Assembly: GCF_019052805.1 (NCBI RefSeq)
Contig: NZ_JAHQRJ010000001.1
Span: 1,984,001 to 2,048,000, forward strand
DNA from: Noviherbaspirillum sp. L7-7A
GTDB lineage: Bacteria; Pseudomonadota; Gammaproteobacteria; Burkholderiales; Burkholderiaceae_D
Direction: 5' to 3'
DNA length: 64,000 nt
Below the pieces are notes generated by a model that was given only the letters and a program-made list of their open reading frames with translations, made no database searches and had not been told where the DNA came from. The position numbers and the translations under genes were made by a program. Of the stretch, positions 1 to 6,917 are shown piece after piece; within the stretch, counting starts at the first letter, position 1, and each line of letters opens with the position of its first letter.

Positions 1-729
1 GAGCCGGCGCTTCATCCAGTCCGGCGTGGCTGCCCGTGCATTCAGGCCGCAAATGATTCTTCCCGAAAACCGGCCGCACAAATCTGGCGCCGAGATTGTC
101 ACCGGCAGCTTTTCATCGGACGTTACCGCCACCGGCTTGAAGGTCGGCTCGCGCAGGCTCACGCCGGTCAGCGCAGACACTTCCCGTGCCACGCCCAGCA
201 CCGACAGGCAATCAGCCTTGTTTGGCGTCAGCTTGATCGTGAAACGCAGGTCATTCAACTGATAGTAATCACGGAAATTCTGTCCGACCGGCGCGTCGTC
301 CGGCAATTCCAGCAGGCCGGCATGATCCTCGGACAGCTTCAGTTCGCGTGCCGAACACAACATGCCCTGCGATTCCACGCCACGCAACTGACCGACGCGG
401 ATTTCGAACGGCTTGCCATCGTCGCCCGGCGGCAGGACGGCGCCAGCCATTGCGCAAGGCACCTTCATGCCGGGCCGCACATTGGGTGCGCCGCAGACGA
501 TATTGAGCAGTGTGCCGGTACCGGCGTCGACCTGGCAGACATTGAGCCGGTCTGCATTCGGGTGGCGTGCCACCTCCAGCACCTTGCTCACCACCACGTT
601 GGAAAATGGCGGTGCAACAGCCTCCACCTCTTCCACTTCGAGACCGGACATCGTCAGTAGATGGGACAGCTCATCCGAGGTCATGCCCGGATCGGCCATC
701 GTGCGCAGCCAGCTTTCGGAGAATTGCAT
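1..729 (-). CDS. pheT: Phenylalanyl-tRNA synthetase beta subunit, N-terminal part (partial)
   Basis: Only the first 243 codons are in the window; the rest lies beyond base 1. The protein begins [20 protein letters not shown], the usual start of bacterial PheT. Residues about 40-150 form the tRNA-binding (EMAP-like) domain, with [15 protein letters not shown] and [15 protein letters not shown], and the B3/B4 region has begun by the edge ([20 protein letters not shown]). PheT pairs with PheS in an alpha2-beta2 enzyme that charges tRNA-Phe in the cytoplasm. It lies 13 nt after the pheS stop, so the two are cotranscribed. The frame is open to the edge, so the truncation is a window effect. Confidence 0.97.
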   Translation of the reverse strand, partial: MQFSESWLRTMADPGMTSDELSHLLTMSGLEVEEVEAVAPPFSNVVVSKVLEVARHPNADRLNVCQVDAGTGTLLNIVCGAPNVRPGMKVPCAMAGAVLPPGDDGKPFEIRVGQLRGVESQGMLCSARELKLSEDHAGLLELPDDAPVGQNFRDYYQLNDLRFTIKLTPNKADCLSVLGVAREVSALTGVSLREPTFKPVAVTSDEKLPVTISAPDLCGRFSGRIICGLNARAATPDWMKRRL

Positions 730-742
730 AGGAAACCGTGTC

Positions 743-1759
743 TTAATTAAATTGTTTCAGGAAGCGCAGATCGCCTTCATAGAACAGGCGCAGGTCGTTG
801 ATGCCATAGCGCAGCATGGTCAGCCGCTCCAGGCCGGAACCGAAGGCAAAACCGATGTGGCGATCCGGGTCCAGGCCCATGTTGCGCACCACGCTCGGGT
901 GCACCTGGCCTGCGCCGGACACTTCCAGCCAGCGGCCTTTCAGCGGCCCGCTGCCGAAGGCAATATCGATCTCGGCCGATGGTTCGGTAAACGGGAAATA
1001 GGACGGGCGGAAACGCACCTGCAAGTCGTCGGTCTCGAAGAAGGCCCGAACGAAATTCAGATAAACGCCCTTCAGGTCGGCAAAGCTGATGTTCTCGTCT
1101 ATCCACAGGCCTTCGACCTGGTGGAACATCGGCGAATGGGTGGCGTCGCTGTCGACGCGGTATGTCCTGCCCGGCGCGATGACCTTGATCGGCGGCTTGT
1201 TCATGCGGGCGTAACGCACCTGCATCGGACTGGTGTGGGTGCGCAGCAGCAGCGGCTTGCCCTGGCTGTCCTTGCCATCCACATAGAATGTGTCCTGCAT
1301 CGAACGCGCGGGATGATTTTCCGGGCTGTTCAGTGCGGTGAAGTTGGTCCAGTCGGTCTCGATTTCGGGGCCATCGGCGACATCGAAGCCAATCGAGCCG
1401 AAAATTTCTTCCACCCGCTGCCAGGTGCGCATTACCGGATGGATGCTGCCCTTGCCGCGTCCGCGGCCAGGCAGGGTGACGTCGATCGCTTCCGCGTTCA
1501 GCCGCGCCTGCAACTGGGCATCGGCCAGTGCGTCGCGGCGAGCGGTCAGCGCCGACTCGATTTGTTCCTTGGCTGCATTGATCACGGCACCCTGGGCGCG
1601 TCGCTCATCCGGCGCCAGCTTGCCCAAGCCCTTCATCTGCTCGGTGATCTGGCCGGTTTTTCCGAGATATTTTGCCTTGGCATTTTCCAGTGCCGCGGCA
1701 TCCGGCGCGGCGGCGAAATCAGCCTGCGCCTGCGTTACGAGTTGTTCTAAGGAAGTCAT
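743..1759 (-). CDS. pheS: Phenylalanyl-tRNA synthetase alpha subunit
   Basis: Catalytic subunit of Phe-tRNA synthetase, 338 residues, the usual length. The N-terminal coiled-coil arm (about 1-90) is followed by the class II core: motif 2 region [20 protein letters not shown], the Phe-pocket segment [16 protein letters not shown], and motif 3 [15 protein letters not shown] near the C terminus. I chose the ATG at 1759 ([12 protein letters not shown]); an upstream in-frame ATG would add 24 residues with no family match. It follows rplT after a 141-nt gap containing a strong hairpin (1832-1863), and pheT follows directly. Confidence 0.98.
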   Translation of the reverse strand: MTSLEQLVTQAQADFAAAPDAAALENAKAKYLGKTGQITEQMKGLGKLAPDERRAQGAVINAAKEQIESALTARRDALADAQLQARLNAEAIDVTLPGRGRGKGSIHPVMRTWQRVEEIFGSIGFDVADGPEIETDWTNFTALNSPENHPARSMQDTFYVDGKDSQGKPLLLRTHTSPMQVRYARMNKPPIKVIAPGRTYRVDSDATHSPMFHQVEGLWIDENISFADLKGVYLNFVRAFFETDDLQVRFRPSYFPFTEPSAEIDIAFGSGPLKGRWLEVSGAGQVHPSVVRNMGLDPDRHIGFAFGSGLERLTMLRYGINDLRLFYEGDLRFLKQFN

Positions 1760-1831
1760 GCGGTATTTCCGCTTTCTGATTGAAGCCGAAAGAGACAGCC
1801 GGTTGAAAACGACCATGTAGCCGCCAAACAA

Positions 1832-1863
1832 AGCGGGGCAAAGGTGTACACCTGTGCCCCGCT
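1832..1863 (-). terminator. Long hairpin between rplT and pheS (possible attenuator)
   Basis: Bases 1832-1840 (AGCGGGGCA) pair with 1855-1863 (TGCCCCGCT), and the interior holds the perfect palindrome AGGTGTACACCT (1842-1853), giving about 15 pairs with one mismatch. On the minus strand the stem is followed by TTTGTTTGG, only a weak U-tract. It sits after rplT and before pheS, so it could be a partial terminator that lowers pheST expression. No Phe-rich leader peptide is visible; the short in-frame extension of pheS has a single Phe near its start. Confidence 0.5.
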
Positions 1864-1900
1864 CCTGCCATCATCTGCAAGCAATGATGGATGCCAACAA

Positions 1901-2260
1901 TTAAGCAGCGATCGCGGCTTTCACCTGATTGACGATAGCGGCAAATGCCGGCTTGTCGGTCACAGCCATGTCGGCCAGGACTTTACGGTCCAGCTCGATG
2001 GCAGCGCGCTTCAGACCATTCATGAAGACGCTGTAGGTCAGGCCGTGCGAACGCGAAGCCGCGTTGATACGGGTGATCCACAGTGCGCGGAATACGCGCT
2101 TCTTGTTGCGACGGTCACGGTAGGCGTACTGGCCTGCGCGCATGACTGCCTGCTTGGCTACGCGGTAAACCTTGCTGCGGCGGCCGCGGTAGCCTTTGGC
2201 TTGATCGAGAACTTTCTTATGACGGGCCCGTGCTGTGACCCCACGTTTTACTCTAGGCAT
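1901..2260 (-). CDS. rplT: 50S ribosomal protein L20
   Basis: Complete 119-residue L20, which binds 23S rRNA early in large-subunit assembly. It opens [20 protein letters not shown] and carries the conserved YRDRRNKKR and [11 protein letters not shown] segments. It is very basic, as expected for an rRNA-binding protein. It lies 21 nt after rpmI in the infC-rpmI-rplT order common to most bacteria. In E. coli L20 represses its own operon by binding the rpmI leader mRNA; whether that holds here cannot be read directly, but there is a structured gap upstream of rpmI. Confidence 0.99.
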   Translation of the reverse strand: MPRVKRGVTARARHKKVLDQAKGYRGRRSKVYRVAKQAVMRAGQYAYRDRRNKKRVFRALWITRINAASRSHGLTYSVFMNGLKRAAIELDRKVLADMAVTDKPAFAAIVNQVKAAIAA

Positions 2261-2281
2261 GGTTACTCCTTAAATGTGAGG

Positions 2282-2479
2282 TTAAGCGAACGGCATCATT
2301 GCGCGTACGGACACCATGTTTGTGGCATGGACGTCTGCGGCACCGCGCAGTTGACGTTTGGTCTTGGTGGTTTTCTTGGTCAGGATGTGACGCTTGAACG
2401 CCTGGCCGCGCTTGACGGTTCCACCTGGACGTACACGAAAGCGCTTCTTGGCGCTGCTTTTCGTTTTCATTTTTGGCAT
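2282..2479 (-). CDS. rpmI: 50S ribosomal protein L35
   Basis: Complete 65-residue L35 ([20 protein letters not shown]), the family's standard length. An upstream in-frame ATG at 2509 would add ten residues ([10 protein letters not shown]) with no family match, so the start is placed at 2479. Preceded by a 171-nt gap after infC that contains a GC-rich hairpin, and followed by rplT. L35 is a small basic protein of the 50S subunit. Confidence 0.98.
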   Translation of the reverse strand: MPKMKTKSSAKKRFRVRPGGTVKRGQAFKRHILTKKTTKTKRQLRGAADVHATNMVSVRAMMPFA

Positions 2480-2600
2480 AGCAATACCTGTCCTTATGGA
2501 CAGCTCCATTTTTTAACATGATTGCAGGTGGCAGCCTGTGGCTGCACTTTGATGCCTGCTCTCACTTGTTTTACGGCAACCTGAAGGTTGACGTTATTAA

Positions 2601-2627
2601 GCGGGCCGCCTGCATGAAGCGGCCCGC
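2601..2627 (-). promoter_or_regulatory. GC-rich hairpin in the infC-rpmI intercistronic region
   Basis: A perfect 9-bp stem, GCGGGCCGC (2601-2609) with GCGGCCCGC (2619-2627), and a 9-nt loop. On the minus strand it is followed by TTAATAACG, which is not a proper U-tract, so simple intrinsic termination is unlikely. It lies in the 171-nt leader of rpmI-rplT, where enterobacteria place the L20 autoregulatory structure. A role in translational control of L35/L20 or in mRNA processing is inference. Confidence 0.4.
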
Positions 2628-2650
2628 GAAATTTTTGGCTACTGCAACAG

Positions 2651-3172
2651 CTACTTCTTCTTTTTGGGCGCCAGCACCATGATCATCTGACGGCCTTCCA
2701 TCTTGGGCCACTGCTCGACCTGGCCATACGGCTCCAGATCGGACTTCAGACGCTCCAGCATGCGCATGCCGATTTCCTGGTGGGCCATTTCACGGCCACG
2801 GAAACGCAGGGTAATCTTGGTCTTGTCGCCTTCATCCAGGAACTTGATCAGATTACGAACCTTGATGTTGTAATCGCCATCGTCCGTACCCGGGCGAAAT
2901 TTGACTTCCTTGACCGAAATGACTTTCTGCTTCAGCTTCGCTTCATGCGCCCGTTTCTGTTCCTGGTACTTGAACTTGCCGTAGTCCATCAGACGCGCGA
3001 CCGGCGGAGTGGCGTTGGGCGCAATCTCCACCAGGTCAACGTTCTTCTCTTCGGCAAGACGGAAAGCTTCGGCCAGGCTAACGATACCGATCGGTTCGTT
3101 GTCTACGCCACTCAGGCGCAGTTCGGGCGCATTGATTTCGCCATTAATGCGATGCGACTTGTCAGTAGCTAT
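2651..3172 (-). CDS. infC: Translation initiation factor IF-3, probable AUA start codon
   Basis: IF-3 binds the 30S subunit and checks the start codon and initiator tRNA. The frame encodes both domains: an N-terminal part with [25 protein letters not shown] and [16 protein letters not shown], a linker, then the C-terminal domain with [18 protein letters not shown] and [17 protein letters not shown]. No ATG, GTG or TTG fits the expected N terminus. An ATA codon at 3172-3170 sits seven bases after AAAGGA and gives (I/M)[12 protein letters not shown], 173 residues, close to the family length. The first conventional start, GTG at 3031, would delete about 47 conserved residues. In E. coli infC starts with AUU and is autoregulated through that codon. 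It lies 59 nt after thrS. Confidence 0.93.
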   Translation of the reverse strand: MATDKSHRINGEINAPELRLSGVDNEPIGIVSLAEAFRLAEEKNVDLVEIAPNATPPVARLMDYGKFKYQEQKRAHEAKLKQKVISVKEVKFRPGTDDGDYNIKVRNLIKFLDEGDKTKITLRFRGREMAHQEIGMRMLERLKSDLEPYGQVEQWPKMEGRQMIMVLAPKKKK

Positions 3173-3231
3173 TGTAGTTTCCTTTGAAAATCAAATGATT
3201 AAGCCGTGCTTTTGCGCAGCGGGTTCCCCGC

Positions 3232-5139
3232 TCAGGCTTTGGTTTCGAGGTCTCGGGAGAGTCTTTCCACCAGCGCGTCGACTGGCATGCTGCCCAGATC
3301 GACGTTGCCACGCGCACGCACGGCCACCGTATTCGAATCCCGTTCCTTGTCGCCCACCACTATGATGTACGGCAATTTTTGGACGGAATGCTCGCGTATT
3401 TTATAGGTTATTTTCTCGTTACGCAAATCCGAATTCACCCTAAACCCTTGTTTTTTCAAGGCTTGTGTTACTTCACGGGCATAGTCCGCCTGGGCATCGG
3501 AAATATTGAGAACCACCACCTGCACCGGCGCAAGCCACAAGGGCAAGGCCCCGGCGTGGTTTTCGATCAGCATGCCGATGAAACGTTCCAGCGAACCAAG
3601 GATAGCCCGGTGCAGCATGACAGGCACCTTGCGGGTGTTGTCTTCGGCAACATATTCCGCTTCCAGCCGTACCGGCATCGAGAAATCGACCTGGATCGTA
3701 CCGCATTGCCACATCCGGCCAATGGCATCCTTCAGCGTGTATTCGATTTTCGGGCCATAGAACGCGCCTTCGCCCGGCGCGATTTCGAATTCGCATCCGG
3801 AACGCTTCAGCGATTCGATCAGCGCCGCCTCCGCCTTGTCCCATGCCTCGTCCGAACCGACCCGCTTCTCAGGGCGCGTTGCCACCTTGTAGATGATTTC
3901 ATTGAAGCCGAAATCCCTGTACACCTTCTGCAACAGCGCAGTGGCATTGACGCACTCGTCCAGGATCTGGTCTTCGGTGCAGAAGATGTGGCCGTCGTCC
4001 TGGGTAAAGCCGCGTACCCGCATCATGCCGTGCAGGGAACCGGATGGCTCATTGCGGTGGCACTGGCCGAATTCGCCATAGCGCAACGGCAGCTCGCGGT
4101 AGGAGTGCATGTTGGACTTGAAGATCTGCACGTGTCCCGGGCAATTCATAGGCTTTAAGGCGTAGGAACGGTTCTCCGACTCGGTCGTGAACATGTTTTC
4201 CTTGTAGTTTTCCCAGTGGCCGGACTTTTCCCACAGGCTGCGATCGAGAATCTGCGGCCCCTTCACTTCCTGGAAGCCGTTGTCCTGGTAGACCGAGCGC
4301 ATGTACTGCTCGACCTGCTGCCAGATGGTCCAACCCTTCGGATGCCAGAAAATCAGGCCCGGCGCCTCGTCCTGGAAATGGAACAGGTCCAGCTGACGAC
4401 CGAGCTTGCGATGGTCGCGCTTCTCGGCTTCCTCCAGCATGTGCAGATAGGCTTCCTGGTCTTCCTTCCTGCCCCAGGCGGTGCCGTAGATACGCTGCAG
4501 CATCTCGTTCTTGGAATCGCCGCGCCAGTAGGCGCCGGCCAGCTTCATTAGCTTGAACACCTTGAGCTTGCCGGTGGACGGCACGTGCGGACCGCGGCAC
4601 AGGTCAGTGAACTTCCCTTCCGCATACAGCGAGACGTCCTCGTTGGCAGGGATGGAGGCAATGATCTCGGCCTTGTAGGCCTCGCCGATGGACTTGAAAT
4701 AGGCGACCGCCTCGTCGCGCGGCAGCACCGAGCGCGTCACAGGCTCGTCGCGCTTGGCCAGTTCCGCCATTTTCCTTTCGATGGCCTGCAGGTCCTCCGG
4801 GGTGAATGGACGCTTGTAGGAAAAGTCATAGTAAAAGCCATTCTCGATCACCGGCCCGATGGTGACCTGCGCATCGGGAAACAGCTCCTTGACGGCATAC
4901 GCCAGCAGGTGTGCAGTCGAATGGCGTATCACATCGATGCCCTCCGGATCCTTGTCCGTGATGATGGCGAGGTCGGCGTCGTGGTCGATCAGGTGGGACG
5001 TATCCACCACCTTGCCATCCACCTTGCCGGCCAGGGCCGCCTTGGCCAGGCCTGCACCTATGCTGGCGGCGACCTGCGCCACGGTCACCGGGGATTCGAA
5101 CTGGCGCTGCGAACCATCGGGAAGTCTGACTGCAATCAT
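3232..5139 (-). CDS. thrS: Threonyl-tRNA synthetase
   Basis: Full-length class II enzyme of 635 residues that charges tRNA-Thr. The order is a TGS domain (about 1-62), the N2 editing domain with the zinc-type [16 protein letters not shown] motif and the later CRGPHV segment, the catalytic core with [25 protein letters not shown] and [12 protein letters not shown], and the anticodon-binding domain at the C terminus (about 535-635). I chose the ATG at 5139 ([11 protein letters not shown]), which has GGAGAG upstream. A longer frame from 5232 would run through a terminator-like hairpin and is rejected. It heads the thrS-infC-rpmI-rplT-pheST cluster and probably has leader-peptide control. Confidence 0.98.
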   Translation of the reverse strand: MIAVRLPDGSQRQFESPVTVAQVAASIGAGLAKAALAGKVDGKVVDTSHLIDHDADLAIITDKDPEGIDVIRHSTAHLLAYAVKELFPDAQVTIGPVIENGFYYDFSYKRPFTPEDLQAIERKMAELAKRDEPVTRSVLPRDEAVAYFKSIGEAYKAEIIASIPANEDVSLYAEGKFTDLCRGPHVPSTGKLKVFKLMKLAGAYWRGDSKNEMLQRIYGTAWGRKEDQEAYLHMLEEAEKRDHRKLGRQLDLFHFQDEAPGLIFWHPKGWTIWQQVEQYMRSVYQDNGFQEVKGPQILDRSLWEKSGHWENYKENMFTTESENRSYALKPMNCPGHVQIFKSNMHSYRELPLRYGEFGQCHRNEPSGSLHGMMRVRGFTQDDGHIFCTEDQILDECVNATALLQKVYRDFGFNEIIYKVATRPEKRVGSDEAWDKAEAALIESLKRSGCEFEIAPGEGAFYGPKIEYTLKDAIGRMWQCGTIQVDFSMPVRLEAEYVAEDNTRKVPVMLHRAILGSLERFIGMLIENHAGALPLWLAPVQVVVLNISDAQADYAREVTQALKKQGFRVNSDLRNEKITYKIREHSVQKLPYIIVVGDKERDSNTVAVRARGNVDLGSMPVDALVERLSRDLETKA

Positions 5140-5200
5140 TGTGCTCTCCATATCCGGCTTGGCCGGTGTGCTGCGATGTGGAAGATAAAAAATCTGGACG

Positions 5201-5229
5201 AAAAAAAACGCGGACCAGCCGCGCTTTTT
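5201..5229 (-). terminator. Attenuator-type terminator upstream of thrS
   Basis: On the minus strand the stem CGCGG-CTGGT-CCGCG (5209-5223) is extended by an A-run before it and followed by eight T residues, a typical intrinsic terminator. It lies between a short Thr-containing reading frame and the thrS start, 62 nt before the ATG, so it would stop transcripts before thrS unless antitermination occurs. Confidence 0.7.
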
Positions 5230-5256
5230 CAATAAGTAAGACGAAAAAGATCCCGA

Positions 5257-5301
5257 CTAGCGTCGCTCCTGGACTTGCTGCGGGGTAGTTCGCGGTGTCA
5301 T
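5257..5301 (-). CDS. Putative thrS leader peptide (14 aa)
   Basis: A 14-codon frame, MTPRTTPQQVQERR, stops 28 nt before the terminator hairpin ahead of thrS. Three of its first six codons are threonine (ACA, ACT, ACC, two in tandem). An AAAGG sequence lies about ten bases before the ATG. The layout of short Thr-bearing peptide, terminator and threonyl-tRNA synthetase fits ribosome-stalling attenuation sensing charged tRNA-Thr. A small CGAC-GCTA-GTCG hairpin overlaps the peptide stop. I could not define a convincing antiterminator pairing by eye, and three Thr codons is fewer than in classical leaders, so this is a proposal. Confidence 0.5.
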   Translation of the reverse strand: MTPRTTPQQVQERR

Positions 5302-5385
5302 AACCGGATTGCCTTTCTCGCTCTTACATAAACAGAATTCGGAATAAGGGGCGAGCTTACCAGACTCACCGCCGGATTTCCAGAC

Positions 5386-6510
5386 TCAAAGCGCCACTTC
5401 CGCACCGGACGCCCTGCCCCGGTAACGCCGATAGAGCCACTGAACCAGAGCGCCCGTACCCATCAGAGCCACCAGAAAAACCAGCATGCCACCCAGCATC
5501 GGGATGCGGGCGGCCACGCTGAAGAGCAGCAGCGCCAATGCCAGAAAGCCGATCTGCCAAGTCATGCCGGTCTTGCCCGACTGCTTCAGCGCCTGCGCGA
5601 CTGCATGGCCAACGAACAAGGCCGCGCACAGATAGCCCAGCAACAGCAGCAGCGGATACAACAGCATCAATCCAAAGCCGATCGGGATGCCGATCAAGGT
5701 CACCACGAAAAGGATGGCTACGGGCGGCAATGCAAACAGCAGAACCAAGCCGAGCGCCAGGCTTTTCAGCGGCGTATGCCGCATGGTCTCTTCCGCGCCC
5801 TTCACCGCATTTGGGAACACAAGGAACAGGATGGAACCGCAGGCCAGCATGCTGATGAAAAATACGGGATGCATCCAGCCACCGCCGGTGTTGCGATGGC
5901 GGCCTGGCGCATCATCTTCCCGCCTGACTTTGCCCGCAACCAGCGCCAGCTCCTCGTCAGAGAGCGGATTCTCGCTGGCATAAACCAGGTCACCCACTAT
6001 CCTCGCTCCGGGCTCGAGCCGGATATCCTGGCCATAGAGACGGGCATTGCCCTTGACCTCGCCTGCCAGCACGAGCTTGCCGCCAGCCAGCTTGATGTCC
6101 TTCATGGCCTGACCGGCAAAACGCACATCGCCACCCGCCAGCATCACATCGCCTCCGATACGGCTGGCCGGGGAAATACTGACATTGCCGCCCGCTGCCG
6201 CCAAGTCGCCGCCGACCCTGGCGTCGACATGGATCTTGCCGCCGGTGACACGCAAGTCCTGCCCCACCGGCGCTGTCACATCGATTTTGCCGCCCGCCAG
6301 CGTGGCATCCTCGGCCACTGATTGCGCCACCGACACCGACCCTCCGGCTGCGTAAAGGTCAGCCGTGACTGCCTGAGTGACCCTGACTTCGCCGCCAGCC
6401 AGGTAAGTGTTTCCCGAGCCTGAGTGGGACGCTGCGACGCCATCAGCAATTGCTGCGATCGGCATGCAGGCCATCAGGCACAGCAGGAATTGTTTCATTG
6501 TCGATGCCAT
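5386..6510 (-). CDS. Exported bactofilin-like beta-helix protein with C-terminal membrane domain
   Basis: 374 residues. An N-terminal signal peptide (KQFLLCLMACMPIAAIA) is followed by about eight short repeats with an [AT]GG-x-[VIL] turn every 17-20 residues (about 38-175), the pattern of polymer-forming bactofilin/DUF583 beta-helices. Residues about 214-358 are strongly hydrophobic and contain four or five membrane helices (for example FFISMLACGSILFLVF and LVLLFALPPVAILFVV). Most bactofilins are cytoplasmic and lack this architecture, so the helix is probably extracytoplasmic and anchored by its own membrane domain. The start at 6510 has GAGGG seven bases upstream. A perfect inverted repeat lies in the promoter region. 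Exact function is unknown. Confidence 0.75.
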   Translation of the reverse strand: MASTMKQFLLCLMACMPIAAIADGVAASHSGSGNTYLAGGEVRVTQAVTADLYAAGGSVSVAQSVAEDATLAGGKIDVTAPVGQDLRVTGGKIHVDARVGGDLAAAGGNVSISPASRIGGDVMLAGGDVRFAGQAMKDIKLAGGKLVLAGEVKGNARLYGQDIRLEPGARIVGDLVYASENPLSDEELALVAGKVRREDDAPGRHRNTGGGWMHPVFFISMLACGSILFLVFPNAVKGAEETMRHTPLKSLALGLVLLFALPPVAILFVVTLIGIPIGFGLMLLYPLLLLLGYLCAALFVGHAVAQALKQSGKTGMTWQIGFLALALLLFSVAARIPMLGGMLVFLVALMGTGALVQWLYRRYRGRASGAEVAL

Positions 6511-6600
6511 CTTTTTGCCCTCGCGGTGGATAGCAGCCGGCAGCCCTGCCAGGCCCATCCTGAGGAAATGGTATTCAACGCACGGTATGCAGCGTAATGA

Positions 6601-6618
6601 TGCACATCAAAATGTGCA
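6601..6618. promoter_or_regulatory. Inverted repeat upstream of the bactofilin-like gene
   Basis: Perfect 7-bp arms TGCACAT and ATGTGCA separated by CAAA, 91 bases before the start codon. On the minus strand it overlaps a possible promoter, TTGCAC-17-TACGCT, in which the repeat would cover the -35 box. This looks like a dimeric repressor operator; the regulator is not identifiable. Confidence 0.45.
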
Positions 6619-6700
6619 ACTTCAGCAAGGTTGCGCTGCGCTAGAGAAGAGGACGGCTTGAAATCGGGGAATGAAAGAACAGGAAGGCGGAACGGGACGA

Positions 6701-6732
6701 AAAAAAAGCACCGTCTTGCGACGGTGCTTTTT
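6701..6732 (-). terminator. Intrinsic terminator downstream of tRNA-Val
   Basis: GCACCGTC (6708-6715) pairs with GACGGTGC (6720-6727) around a TTGC loop, flanked by an A-run and a T-run, so it can act in both directions. It lies 51 bases after the 3' end of the tRNA-Val gene on the minus strand. Confidence 0.85.
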
Positions 6733-6782
6733 CCAGAACCAATGATTTTTAACCCTCGTTACATCTGAAGATCAAAATCCAT

Positions 6783-6859
6783 TGGTAGGCACGATTGGAC
6801 TCGAACCAACGACCCCTACCATGTCAAGGTAGTGCTCTAACCAGCTGAGCTACGCGCCT
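6783..6859 (-). tRNA. tRNA-Val (anticodon GAC)
   Basis: A 77-nt cloverleaf on the minus strand. The acceptor stem AGGCGCG pairs with CGTGCCT, the discriminator A is followed by an encoded CCA, the D-arm reads TAGCTCAGCTGGTTAGAGC, the anticodon loop TTGACAT has anticodon GAC, and the T-arm is GTTGG-TTCGAAT-CCAAT. It closely resembles E. coli tRNA-Val(GAC). It has its own promoter and terminator. No integrase or duplicated 3' end is seen nearby. Confidence 0.97.
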
Positions 6860-6870
6860 GAGGAAGCAGG

Positions 6871-6899
6871 ATTATAGGGGCATGAACCGGATTTGCCAA
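6871..6899 (-). promoter_or_regulatory. Sigma70 promoter of tRNA-Val
   Basis: Minus-strand TTGGCA, 17-bp spacer, TATAAT, with the -10 box ending 11 bases before the tRNA 5' end. This is close to full consensus and lies in the 58-bp gap after relA, so the tRNA is transcribed independently of the relA operon. Confidence 0.85.
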
Positions 6900-6917
6900 G
6901 GGTCATTTCAAACTTCT

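Noticed and set aside
6783-6859. tRNA-Val as an integration site
   Set aside because: No integrase, no repeated tRNA 3' end and no change in gene content beside it.
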